A stretch of 51,221 bases of DNA from an uncultured bacterium (lineage in GTDB: Bacteria > Cyanobacteriota > Vampirovibrionia > Gastranaerophilales > Gastranaerophilaceae): contig CAPQCU010000004.1 in the NCBI GenBank assembly GCA_948684385.1, forward strand, positions 1-51,221, read 5' to 3'. The position numbers were made by a program, and so were the translations under genes. The notes under the pieces are model-generated. The model did not search any database and was not told where the DNA came from. It saw only the letters and a list, made by a program, of their open reading frames with translations. Below, piece after piece: positions 43,797 through 51,221 of this stretch (position 1 is the stretch's first letter; every line of letters starts with the position of its first letter).

Positions 43797-45134
43797 TTAA
43801 TTGCCGAGATATGCAAGTGTTTCCATTACACTACTTGCTGTTGAGAATACTCTTGAGTTCATCTGAATCATTCTTTGAGCAGAAATCATATTTGTTAACT
43901 CAAAAGCAATATCCACGTTAGAGCCTTCGTAACCTCCGGTTTCAATCGTACCAAGAGACATTTCTCCAGCCATTCCATAGAAAACTTCACCTACATCAGG
44001 ACCCCACTGCCAGAGGTTATTATTAATTGAAACAAGACCTTCTTCGTTTACCATTGTCGCAAGTTCAAGAACAAACTCGGCATTTGTAAGCGATGAACCT
44101 GTTGCTGTGACATCAGGGCCGGTAATTACTACACCTTCAGGAGTTGTATATTTCCATTGAATACTTTCTGTTCCGTCAACATACTGGGTTAAAATTGAAC
44201 CATCTTTGTAAGTTGCAACCATAATACCATTTTCGTCAATTGTTGCAGAGTCAAGAGAAATACCATTTCTGTCGTTGTAATTTACTAAATCTTGCAAAAC
44301 AACCGTCTGGGTTAATATGTCAGAAGTGTTTGATGCCGCAAGTCCTGTTTGTGCAAGGAAATTACTTGTTGTTCCTTCTTCGCTGTAACTAATTGTACCA
44401 TTTACTTTAATTACGCCGTCTGCAGCACTAAAACTTACTCCCTGCACTCCTGAAGCTGCAATTGCACCGTTAAAACTGTCAATAATTTCTTGTATAGTAG
44501 GATCGCCTTCCGGTACTGTCAAAGTAATATCCGCACTTTTCGGGTTACCATCTGCGTCAGTTCCCGTAATCGTTGCAGAAATATCTCCTGTAGTTATGCT
44601 TGCATTGTTTAATTCGCTAATTTTTTTATCATTGATTGCAGGATCACCAATTATTTTTGCACTAAGGTTTTTAGGTACATTTACGGTTTTGCTTGAACTT
44701 GCATTAGAATATGTAGTTCTTGAAGCAACCACTTTCATACCATTTTGAGTAACAAGATTTCCGTCAGAGTCCATTGTAAAAATCCCGTCTCTTGTAAAGA
44801 ACTGCTTACCTTCAGAATCCTGAACCACATAAAAACCGTTTCCGGCAATCATTGTATCTAAATCTCTTCCCGTAGAAACAAATTCGCCGGATATAAAGTT
44901 TCTTGTAATACCGCCAACTTTAACACCAAGCCCGATTTGCTTAGGGTTTGTTCCGCCGCCATCTTTTGTTGCTGCGCTTCCGTAAGAAAGGTTTCTTGAA
45001 TATAGCGTTTCAAAAGTCATATTTGCAGATTTAAACGCTGTTGTGTTAATGTTTGCAACATTGTTTGCAATAACATTAATCTGTGATTGACCGGCATTTA
45101 TACCGGTGCTGGCTGTGTGCAATGCTTGTGACAT
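43797..45134 (-). CDS. flgE: Flagellar hook protein FlgE
   Basis: A 445-aa hook subunit. N-terminus ALHTASTGINAGQSQINVIANNVANINTTAFKSANMTFETLYS and the C-terminal EGSNVDIAFELTNMISAQRMIQMNSRVFSTASSVMETLAYLGN form the D0 coil; the body (about 70-390) is the variable exposed region with AGNGFYVVQDSEGKQFFTRDGIFTMDSDGNLV. Length is in the FlgE range. GGAG sets the start, and the ATG overlaps the flgD stop by one base. Last gene of the fliJ-fliK-flgD-flgE operon. Confidence 0.93.
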   Translation of the reverse strand: MSQALHTASTGINAGQSQINVIANNVANINTTAFKSANMTFETLYSRNLSYGSAATKDGGGTNPKQIGLGVKVGGITRNFISGEFVSTGRDLDTMIAGNGFYVVQDSEGKQFFTRDGIFTMDSDGNLVTQNGMKVVASRTTYSNASSSKTVNVPKNLSAKIIGDPAINDKKISELNNASITTGDISATITGTDADGNPKSADITLTVPEGDPTIQEIIDSFNGAIAASGVQGVSFSAADGVIKVNGTISYSEEGTTSNFLAQTGLAASNTSDILTQTVVLQDLVNYNDRNGISLDSATIDENGIMVATYKDGSILTQYVDGTESIQWKYTTPEGVVITGPDVTATGSSLTNAEFVLELATMVNEEGLVSINNNLWQWGPDVGEVFYGMAGEMSLGTIETGGYEGSNVDIAFELTNMISAQRMIQMNSRVFSTASSVMETLAYLGN

Positions 45135-45655
45135 TATTTAATCTCCTGTGCTGTCCGGGTTGTATTCGGGGTGTGTTCTTTAACTCCAATGATATTTCCG
45201 ATTGAGTAGAATTCGCCGTTAACTTTAACTTTTCCTGTTCCGTCTTTGAAGCTTGCTTCTGTTACAGTACCGGTAATTTCTACTGTTTTTGTTTTATCTT
45301 TTTCGTCTGGAATAGAAATTGTAACGTCTTTTCCAATTAATGATAGTGTTTGATTGATTTCTGAGTTTGCAGTCATATCCGCATAAATTGCTGACATGTA
45401 GGTCATACAATCTTTCAAACCTGTGTTCATTTGCGTCATTTGTTCTAATGAAGAATATTGAGCCAGCTGTGACAACCATTGTGTATTGTCCGTAGGCTCT
45501 GTTGGATCTTGATTTTCAAGCTGCTTTAGCATAAGAGTCAAAAACATGTTACTATCTGATACATCTGTTGATGTTGTTCGTTTTTTCATCTCATCTGCTT
45601 TTTGTGTTGCAGTCATATTCTGCATACTTGTTATACTATCTGTAACTGTGGTCAT
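45134..45655 (-). CDS. flgD: Flagellar hook-capping protein FlgD
   Basis: A 173-aa scaffold protein for hook assembly. SDSNMFLTLMLKQLENQDPTEPTDNTQWLSQLAQYSSLEQMTQMN (about 34-78) is the FlgD signature; the C-terminal half is beta-rich (GKDVTISIPDEKDKTKTVEITG). FlgD is often ~220 aa, so this one is short at the C-terminus. GGAGAAGG gives the start. Confidence 0.95.
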   Translation of the reverse strand: MTTVTDSITSMQNMTATQKADEMKKRTTSTDVSDSNMFLTLMLKQLENQDPTEPTDNTQWLSQLAQYSSLEQMTQMNTGLKDCMTYMSAIYADMTANSEINQTLSLIGKDVTISIPDEKDKTKTVEITGTVTEASFKDGTGKVKVNGEFYSIGNIIGVKEHTPNTTRTAQEIK

Positions 45656-45677
45656 AACCTTCTCCCGATTTTAATCT

Positions 45678-46796
45678 TTATACTTCACCATTTTCTGCAA
45701 AAGCCATTGCCTGTTCAAATTGCTCTCTATCTTTTCTTTCTTTTTGCGAGCCTTGCTCTCTCTTATTCTGACCTTGATTTTCGCCTTCTGTCCAATCCGG
45801 ATTATATTCACTCTCCTGAGTATCGCTTAATTTTACCGAGACATTATCAACATTAACTCCATAAGACAAAAGATTTTCTTTAAGCCCTTCTAAACCTTTC
45901 ATAATAAGATTTCTGGCTTCCTGAGTAGCAACAGTAAATTGTGCCGACAAACCTTCTTTTGTATTAATAAGCTGGATTGAGACTTTTCCCAGAGACTCCG
46001 GATTAAGTACCATGCTTATTTTTGAGCCGGATTTCATACCTTCCATTTGCTTTGTAATTTGTTCAATAATTTTACTTGGATTAGCTTCTTGAGTTTGAAC
46101 AGTTTTTGAAGCTGTTTGAGTTTCTGCCGTTTTAATTTCCGGCTTGACTTCTGTAAAATCAACATCAGCCTGAAGCATCACTTTCAAACCCTGCTCCTGA
46201 GGAGTCTGGTTTTTCATCAAATCAGAACCTGCATTACCCGCTTCTGATTCTAAAGCTTCAATATTCAGTTCTTTTAATATATCTTCATCAACAATCTCTT
46301 CTAAAGCCTTGCCTTCTTCTGACTTTGATGTTTCTTTAGTTTCCGTCGGTTTTGTTTGAACAGCAGTAGAAGTTTTTGTATCAATATCATTAGTAATTTT
46401 CAAAGGAATTTCTACTGTAATATCTTCTTCTCCGGAGATTTCCGGCATTTCTTCGGTTTCTACTGCTTGTTTTATCTCTTCACCAGCTTGCAGGTCTGAC
46501 TCTAAAGCCCCTTCATTTACCCCTACACCTTCGTTTACCACTTCATTTACCCCAATCATTTGGAGAATTCCGCTCAAAACCTGTTCTGCCTCAACTTCAG
46601 ATGTGATAGTTTCAGCTGTTTCCTCTTCCGAAACAACTGTATCTTCTTCAATTTCTACATTAACTGAAGCTTGTTCTTCAGAAGCGGTTTTATTATCAAA
46701 TACTCTCTGAAAATCAAGAACAGAAGCATTATCCTGAACTTTTACCGGTTCCGGAGTTGTAAGATTAATATTATTATTTGCTAATGCTTGAACCAT
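45678..46796 (-). CDS. fliK: Flagellar hook-length control protein FliK
   Basis: A 372-aa protein: a long acidic Thr/Glu/Val-rich N-terminal ruler (about 1-235) and a FliK C-terminal domain (about 245-330: MKSGSKISMVLNPESLGKVSIQLINTKEGLSAQFTVATQEARNLIMKGLEGLKENLLSYGVNVDNVSV). Residues near 80-97 (GVNEVVNEGVGVNEG) are encoded by GGGGTAAATGAA-type repeats. AGGAT gives the start. fliJ ends 1 bp upstream. Confidence 0.93.
   Translation of the reverse strand: MVQALANNNINLTTPEPVKVQDNASVLDFQRVFDNKTASEEQASVNVEIEEDTVVSEEETAETITSEVEAEQVLSGILQMIGVNEVVNEGVGVNEGALESDLQAGEEIKQAVETEEMPEISGEEDITVEIPLKITNDIDTKTSTAVQTKPTETKETSKSEEGKALEEIVDEDILKELNIEALESEAGNAGSDLMKNQTPQEQGLKVMLQADVDFTEVKPEIKTAETQTASKTVQTQEANPSKIIEQITKQMEGMKSGSKISMVLNPESLGKVSIQLINTKEGLSAQFTVATQEARNLIMKGLEGLKENLLSYGVNVDNVSVKLSDTQESEYNPDWTEGENQGQNKREQGSQKERKDREQFEQAMAFAENGEV
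46510..46558 (-). repeat. In-frame GGGGTAAATGAA repeat in fliK
   Basis: Three degenerate copies of the 12-bp word, two with intact GGGGTAAATGAA, encode Gly-Val-Asn-Glu. Same word as in the 37323 gene and in non-coding repeats. Confidence 0.8.
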
Positions 46797-46797
46797 T

Positions 46798-47241
46798 TTA
46801 TCCTATCTTAAATCTTGCTGATGTAATATCGTCGATTTCTTTCATTTCTGCGTTAAGAAACTCTTTATAGTACGCTTTTTCCTGCTTTTCTTTGAGCTTT
46901 TTAAGAACTTCAACCTTCTGATGTGCTTCTTTAACTTCCTGTTGTTTTCTGGCTAGAATAGCTTTTGTATTATTAATTATTCTTTCCTGATTTTGAGCAT
47001 CAACAACAAGTTTTATTCCGAAAGTTCTGTGTTCTTCCAGTTGAAAGATATCCAGATTTTCTGACGTTGCAAGAGCTTCCTGCCTTGCAGTGTTATCCTG
47101 TTGATGTTGAATAATGTTTTGAAGCTTTTCCATTTGCATATTCAAGGCTGTAACGATTTTGGACATTTCCATCTGTCGTTCTTCAAGCTCTTTTTCGCGC
47201 ATGTCAAGCACAACCTGCAGCCTGAATTTAAACTTCTTCAA
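46798..47241 (-). CDS. fliJ: Flagellar protein FliJ
   Basis: A 147-aa coiled-coil protein starting KKFKFRLQVVLDMREKELEERQMEM, the FliJ signature. The start codon is a TTG (47239-47241); GGTGAGG lies about 11-17 nt upstream. No ATG alternative fits the family start. It is the first gene of the hook operon. I found no sigma-28 or sigma-54 box in the 77-bp gap before it. Confidence 0.88.
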   Translation of the reverse strand: MKKFKFRLQVVLDMREKELEERQMEMSKIVTALNMQMEKLQNIIQHQQDNTARQEALATSENLDIFQLEEHRTFGIKLVVDAQNQERIINNTKAILARKQQEVKEAHQKVEVLKKLKEKQEKAYYKEFLNAEMKEIDDITSARFKIG

Positions 47242-47318
47242 CTTACCTTAACCTCACCAAGTATTTCTTTAAGTTTAAATCATGACGGCAATTACATCAT
47301 CGTATATATGGAGTAAAT

Positions 47319-48089
47319 TTAAGCAATTTTTGATTTTATTCTTTCAATAAGCTTACCGACACTCTCTTTTTCTTCTTCCGGAATATCAAAGTTGATGTAA
47401 TCTTCAAAATATTCGATTGCGTCCTCAAAGTCTTCTCTTGCAAGGAAAAGAACTCCGACTTTTTTGTAAGCTAAAGTAAATTTGTCGTTTACAGCGATTG
47501 ATTTTAAATAATTTGAAATTGCTTTATCAATCTCGTTATTTCCTTCATAAGCCTGTGCCAGCGCATAATACAAAAGCTCATTATTTGCATTATATTCAAT
47601 AACATTTTCAAAGTTTGAAATCGCGCTTTCGTAATCTCCAAGCTCAAAGCATACGTGACCTAAATCATAATAAGCGTCATAATTTTCCGGCTCGCCGTCT
47701 AAAACTCTTTCAAGTTCGATTATCGCGTCTTCCCATCTCTGGTCTTCAATATAAACTCTTGCCAGCAAATGCGCAATTGCAAGGTTTTCAGGAAGCTCAT
47801 AAGTTCCTCTCTGCAAAGTTCCCAATGCTGACGGTAAATCTCCTGCTTTATAATACAAATCAGAAAGATTGATATAAGCCTGAGCGAGTTCAGGGTCAAG
47901 CTCAAGAGCTTTTGTGTAAAATCTTTCAGCCTGATCAAAATTTCCAAGGCAGGAGTAAGCCACACCCATATTGTTGTATATATCCGCATTATCCGGTTCA
48001 TTTTCCAGAACTAAACTAAATGCGTCAATTGCTTCTTCATATTTGCGCTCTTTAAACAGCGCCATTGCCTTATCAATTTTTTCAGACAT
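47319..48089 (-). CDS. TPR-repeat protein
   Basis: A 256-aa protein made of about six tetratricopeptide repeats from end to end (AIDAFSLVLENEPDNADIYNNMGVAYSCLGNFDQAERFYTKALELDPE and following). No signal peptide, so probably a cytoplasmic scaffold. GAGG sets the start. It overlaps the LptA-like gene by one base and belongs to the lptC-lptA-TPR transcript; no interaction partner can be named. Confidence 0.92.
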   Translation of the reverse strand: MSEKIDKAMALFKERKYEEAIDAFSLVLENEPDNADIYNNMGVAYSCLGNFDQAERFYTKALELDPELAQAYINLSDLYYKAGDLPSALGTLQRGTYELPENLAIAHLLARVYIEDQRWEDAIIELERVLDGEPENYDAYYDLGHVCFELGDYESAISNFENVIEYNANNELLYYALAQAYEGNNEIDKAISNYLKSIAVNDKFTLAYKKVGVLFLAREDFEDAIEYFEDYINFDIPEEEKESVGKLIERIKSKIA

Positions 48090-49045
48090 TATAAATCCTC
48101 TTGGTCTTTTGTTTCAATATTATGAATAATAGTTCTTACGTTTCCTTCAGCCTGAAAATCTTTCGGCTCCATTGTCATCTTTATTTTGTCTGCAATGATA
48201 TCTTTATCCTGCTGAACGATTTTTGATCTGCCTACAAAGTAAACTTCATTAGGCTTACCGGTTTTTGCATCCGGAAATACGGAAACTTTAGGACCTTGAG
48301 CAAAGTAATCGTCAAACCAGATTTTCACGTGTCCGCTTCCGATATAAGAATTTTGTTTTTTGCTATACTGCTGATAATCAGAATGAATAGTAAGCTTTTT
48401 ACCGTCGTCAGTCAGAGCAACAGTTTTAGTATTTCCGGAAACACTCATTTCTTCTGTTATCGGATTGTAAACAAAGTGGTGTCCTTCTGATTCGTTATTT
48501 TCCTGTTTAACTCTTGCGTTACCAATTAAGTCGATTTTCTTCAAACCGCCTTTTTCATCAGCAATAATAACAGCTTTGTCAGAGTAAGTATCAATATCTT
48601 TGTATTTCATTGTTACAGCACCTGTGCAGACCATAACACTGCTTTTGATATCGTATTCTTGCGCGTCAGCGTTAATGGTAACGATTGGCGTATTACCTTC
48701 TGTTATAACAGACTGAGCATCGCCTTCAGCTCTTACAACTTTATTAATCAAAGAAACTTTCAAGATATTAGCTTTAACTTCTCTTTTTTTATTCGCGTTT
48801 ATTTCATAAGCGTAAGGTTTATTATAGAAAGTTGCGGTATCAAGCTTATTATTACGTCTGATTGTAACGTCAGCTTTTTCGCTCTCTACAGTCAGGTTAT
48901 CAAGCTTCACTTTTACTCCGCCGTCGAGTTTAATTTTCTTTTCTTTATCAGAAAAAGTCTGGGTTTTTGAATCGATGATTAAATCAGATGAAAAAACCGC
49001 CATAGAAGAAAATATTAACAATAATAATACCAGAATCTTTTTCAT
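48089..49045 (-). CDS. LptA/OstA-like periplasmic protein
   Basis: A 318-aa exported protein with a signal peptide (about 1-20). It consists of beta-jellyroll repeats of the OstA type (KIKLDGGVKVKLDNLTVESEKADV, VMVCTGAVTMKYKDIDTYSDKAVIIADE, NARVKQ, GHVKIWFDD) that form the lipopolysaccharide bridge. At 318 aa it is longer than E. coli LptA (about 185 aa), with about two tandem domains. It overlaps lptC by 4 bp (ATGA). Confidence 0.88.
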   Translation of the reverse strand: MKKILVLLLLIFSSMAVFSSDLIIDSKTQTFSDKEKKIKLDGGVKVKLDNLTVESEKADVTIRRNNKLDTATFYNKPYAYEINANKKREVKANILKVSLINKVVRAEGDAQSVITEGNTPIVTINADAQEYDIKSSVMVCTGAVTMKYKDIDTYSDKAVIIADEKGGLKKIDLIGNARVKQENNESEGHHFVYNPITEEMSVSGNTKTVALTDDGKKLTIHSDYQQYSKKQNSYIGSGHVKIWFDDYFAQGPKVSVFPDAKTGKPNEVYFVGRSKIVQQDKDIIADKIKMTMEPKDFQAEGNVRTIIHNIETKDQEDL

Positions 49046-49656
49046 TCAGTTTTTCCCTTTCTTTCGTAAAGCTTGGTTGTTGTATTGCCGGCTATTTTAA
49101 AGTTTTCATATCCGGCACTTATAAAACCTTTATCTGCAGTAGCAACCATTTCGTTATTCTTTTTGATTACAACATTACCTTCTGCAACAGTTTCTTTGTC
49201 AGAACCTGACCAGATTAGCTTATCTGTATTTAAAGAAGTTGAGTCTTCAAGTACAATATAAGTATTTTCATAAAGCGTGATTACGCCGGTTTCTTCGTTA
49301 TAAGTACCTTTTGATGATTGAAAACTCATTGCTACATTACCGTCTTTGTAAAAGTTTCCGATAACATTATGCAAAGTTGCAATATTGTCATCATTACTGT
49401 AATTTCCTGTTTCTCCGTAAATCTCAAAATATTTACTGCCTTCTTTTGTTTCAGTAATGATTATCCCGATTGCATCTACTTTCTGCTCATCAGCAGAACC
49501 TTTAAGCTGGTCTCTTGAGTATTTTCCGGTTATCATAACAGCACTCATAAACGCCCAGAGCATTACAACTAAAATTGCCAGAACTGTAAGCAGATACGTT
49601 CTTTTTTTCTTATCCAGATTCTTATATCTCTCATAAATTCTCTTAAGAGTTTTCAT
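49042..49656 (-). CDS. lptC: LPS-export protein LptC
   Basis: A 204-aa bitopic protein with one N-terminal membrane helix (about 20-42, LLTVLAILVVMLWAFMSAVM) and a periplasmic jellyroll (EIYGETGNYSNDDNIATLHNVIGNFYKDG, GTYNEETGVITLYENTYIV). It receives lipopolysaccharide from the LptBFG transporter, not in this window. TAAAAT ends 6 nt before the ATG with TTGATG 17 bp further up and no Shine-Dalgarno, so a leaderless mRNA is predicted. Confidence 0.88.
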   Translation of the reverse strand: MKTLKRIYERYKNLDKKKRTYLLTVLAILVVMLWAFMSAVMITGKYSRDQLKGSADEQKVDAIGIIITETKEGSKYFEIYGETGNYSNDDNIATLHNVIGNFYKDGNVAMSFQSSKGTYNEETGVITLYENTYIVLEDSTSLNTDKLIWSGSDKETVAEGNVVIKKNNEMVATADKGFISAGYENFKIAGNTTTKLYERKGKTE

Positions 49657-49662
49657 AGGATT

Positions 49663-49691
49663 ATTTTAACATACTGAAAAATGCACATCAA
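49663..49691 (-). promoter_or_regulatory. lptC promoter predicting a leaderless mRNA
   Basis: TTGATG (49686-49691), 17 bp, TAAAAT (49663-49668) on the minus strand; the ATG starts 6 nt later. The -35 overlaps the end of the ATP-grasp gene. Confidence 0.65.
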
Positions 49692-50851
49692 CCGATAACA
49701 TAATCTTCGGTTTTTAGTGACAAGATTTTTACAACTTCTTCTTTGTTTGTTGTAGAGCCGAAAATTATTGCAAACAAAGGGTTTTCATCAGGATTTATTC
49801 TTCTCACTTCAAGCACATTAGAATAGTTTGATAAAAATCTTTCGTATTCAAATCCTTGAATTTTCTTTCTATCTAAGCCAAACGGAACTTCTGCCATAGA
49901 AAAATAGAAAACTTCTTTGCCCGCATTTGTAAGAATATTATTCCAATCCGGCATCTGCTGCCTGTAGAAATATTCATAAGGATTTATTCCCCAGGCATAT
50001 TTTGCTACATCTGTTGTACACCAGCCCGCAAAACGCATAGGATTAACTTCAATCGGAACGATTGTACCGTCTTCTTTAACCCTCATTTCTATATGAAGAG
50101 GAAAGTTTCTGACATTTTTCATCTGACCGATTTCTCTTAAAAGCTGGCCAAACTTTGCCATGTACTTAATCATTATTCCTGCAGACATAAGATATATTCT
50201 GTCTTTTACATCCTGAGAATTAAAAAACGGATGCTGGAAAATATTCAAAATCACGGGTTCGCCATCTCTGTCAAAGTAAGCATCAACTGCGTATTCTTCA
50301 CCTTCTATTAACTCCTCAATAATAAATTTTGAAGCGCTTACAACGTGTTGAGGATACATCATTGCAGCCTGACGCATCTCTTTTTCAATTTTTCCGATAA
50401 CGTCTTTCCACTCTTTTGCATCTTTAACAGTATGAACTCCAAAACTTAAAAATCCGACAGCCGGTTTTACAACAACAGGAAATTTAATTTCTGCGGGCTG
50501 TAATTTCTTGAGCTCATCAAGATTTGCCGATATAAAATAAAAATTCGGATAAAGCTCTTTAAGCATTTCTCTAAACAAAATCTTGTCTTTAAAAAGCTTT
50601 ATATAAGAAGCAAGATTAGAGTCAGGAAGATTTTTCAAAACCCACGTAATTGCGTTTTCAGAGTTCGCATAAATCATCGGGAATTCCTGAGTTGAATAGT
50701 ATTTTACAGCCGCATCGGAAGAAATTATGCTAAAAGCTCCTTCCTCGATTTCAGCATCTTCGACAGCCTGATTGTCTAATACAGGCCAGTCATTCTGAAC
50801 AATTGTATCAATCAAAAATTCTGAAACATAAGGTTTTTCAATAATTATCAC
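49688..50851 (-). CDS. ATP-grasp enzyme of unknown specificity
   Basis: A 387-aa protein. Residues about 110-330 form an ATP-grasp domain: FPVVVKPAVGFLSFGVHTV (nucleotide-binding Lys), KFIIEELIEGEEYAVDAYFDRDG and IEMRVKEDGTIVPIEVNPMRFAGWCTTD (metal-binding Glu/Asn). Family members join a carboxylate to an amine or thiol; the substrate is not known. The GTG at 50851 is chosen because GGAGGT stands 6 nt before it; an in-frame ATG at 50869 would put that site inside the gene. The promoter TATAAT (50874-50879) overlaps the terminator of the next gene. Confidence 0.85.
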   Translation of the reverse strand: MIIIEKPYVSEFLIDTIVQNDWPVLDNQAVEDAEIEEGAFSIISSDAAVKYYSTQEFPMIYANSENAITWVLKNLPDSNLASYIKLFKDKILFREMLKELYPNFYFISANLDELKKLQPAEIKFPVVVKPAVGFLSFGVHTVKDAKEWKDVIGKIEKEMRQAAMMYPQHVVSASKFIIEELIEGEEYAVDAYFDRDGEPVILNIFQHPFFNSQDVKDRIYLMSAGIMIKYMAKFGQLLREIGQMKNVRNFPLHIEMRVKEDGTIVPIEVNPMRFAGWCTTDVAKYAWGINPYEYFYRQQMPDWNNILTNAGKEVFYFSMAEVPFGLDRKKIQGFEYERFLSNYSNVLEVRRINPDENPLFAIIFGSTTNKEEVVKILSLKTEDYVIG

Positions 50852-50879
50852 TTTCCTACCTCCACGCATATTAATTATA

Positions 50880-50917
50880 ACAAAACCGGCGGATTTTGTT
50901 AAGTCCGCCGGTTTTGT
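50880..50917 (-). terminator. Terminator of the Asp-Pro-Val-repeat gene
   Basis: ACAAAACCGGCGGA (50880-50893) pairs perfectly with its complement (50904-50917) over a 10-nt loop. On the minus strand it follows the stop codon at 50939 and leads into T/A-rich sequence that contains the next gene's TATAAT. Confidence 0.88.
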
Positions 50918-50938
50918 TTATTATCTTACATCTAATCC

Positions 50939-51221
50939 CTATTTGCCCATCGGGTATGCTCTTACTACTGTTACTGAGCCGTCAACGTTCTTTCTGACTC
51001 CTGTGTCAACATCATCGTCGTCTAAATCTGCTGCGTATGCGATTGGAGTTTGTACCTGATTTAAGTTAACACCGTTGTTTTCATAGCTGTGAAGAACTTT
51101 TACGTTTTCATTGTCATCCGGGTTAATCGGGTCGACAGGGTCAACCGGATCTACAGGATCAACTGGCGGGTCGACAGGGTCAACCGGATCTACAGGATCA
51201 ACTGGCGGGTCGACAGGGTCA
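50939..51221 (-). CDS. Repeat protein, C-terminal end only (cut by window edge)
   Basis: The last 93 residues of a protein whose start is outside the window. The first ~30 visible residues are repeats of VDPPVDPVDPVDP (13 aa), encoded by a nearly identical 39-bp tandem. The end (SYENNGVNLNQVQTPIAYAADLDDDDVDTGVRKNVDGSVTVVRAYPMGK) is acidic and ends at a TAG at 50939-50941. Asp-Pro-Val repeats are typical of stalk regions in surface or secreted proteins, but no anchor is visible here. The family is unknown. Confidence 0.85.
   Translation of the reverse strand, partial: DPVDPPVDPVDPVDPVDPPVDPVDPVDPVDPINPDDNENVKVLHSYENNGVNLNQVQTPIAYAADLDDDDVDTGVRKNVDGSVTVVRAYPMGK
51131..51221. repeat. 39-bp tandem repeat in the Asp-Pro-Val gene
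   Basis: Units at 51131-51169 and 51170-51208 are identical and a third begins at 51209. It begins GTCGACAGGGTCAACC and continues past the window edge. It is coding, with a 13-codon period. Confidence 0.92.

Noticed and set aside
47242..47318. Sigma-28 or sigma-54 promoter for the fliJ-fliK-flgD-flgE operon
   Set aside because: A TAAATTTA word is present, but nothing resembling GCCGATAA lies 11 bp downstream, and no GG/GC pair with sigma-54 spacing was found.
51131..51221. CRISPR array at the window end
   Set aside because: The 39-bp units are directly adjacent without spacers and are in frame as a 13-residue protein repeat.

Overview
The window reads as chromosomal DNA of a low-GC, diderm, flagellate bacterium. 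Lipopolysaccharide-export proteins (LptC- and LptA/OstA-like), an MlaA-like protein, SepF, a split ferredoxin-fused glutamate synthase, ADP-forming acetyl-CoA synthetase and flagellar rod/hook genes together fit a non-photosynthetic cyanobacterial relative (Vampirovibrionia/Melainabacteria, probably gut Gastranaerophilales). That placement is inference from gene content; no search was run.

Layout. 1-4271 is an rRNA operon on the minus strand: the 5' part of 23S, a tRNA-less spacer holding two copies of an unusual hairpin repeat, 16S, a leader of about 370 nt and a strong promoter. 4345-12589 holds a small late-flagellar-type gene, a large HD-domain protein, YajQ, MgtE, a YhcC-type radical SAM protein, SmpB, a Cys-cluster protein and hypotheticals. 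12586-16408 is a three-gene split glutamate synthase operon. 16500-22496 holds a PilZ protein, a ComM/YifB ATPase set between repeats, a PlsC-like acyltransferase, a TPR-glycosyltransferase, YggT and MTA phosphorylase. 22553-24492 is a cluster of regulators. 24589-32058 holds acetyl-CoA synthetase (ADP-forming), an M16 protease and an MlaA-hydrolase fusion. 32167-37219 holds two small HTH proteins, TopA, DprA and an aldolase-like enzyme. 37323-42139 and 43797-47241 carry two FliJ-FliK-rod/hook modules, with sepF and yggS between them. 47319-50851 is a TPR/LptA/LptC operon and an ATP-grasp enzyme. The window ends inside a gene with 13-residue Asp-Pro-Val repeats.

Four non-coding patterns stand out. 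(1) A ~100-bp element occurs three times, twice in the rRNA spacer and once after a flagellar gene, with hairpin stems that change sequence but keep pairing. (2) A short word, GGGGTAAATG, is strongly over-represented as the end of a dispersed repeat, mostly at gene ends, and as a 12-bp in-frame unit inside two coding genes. (3) Six genes or more (smpB, comM, dprA, lptC, plsC-like and others) have a TATAAT-like box exactly 6-7 nt before the ATG and no Shine-Dalgarno, which predicts leaderless mRNAs. (4) Three small unknown genes have near-perfect sigma-28 (FliA) promoters, which links them to late flagellar expression.
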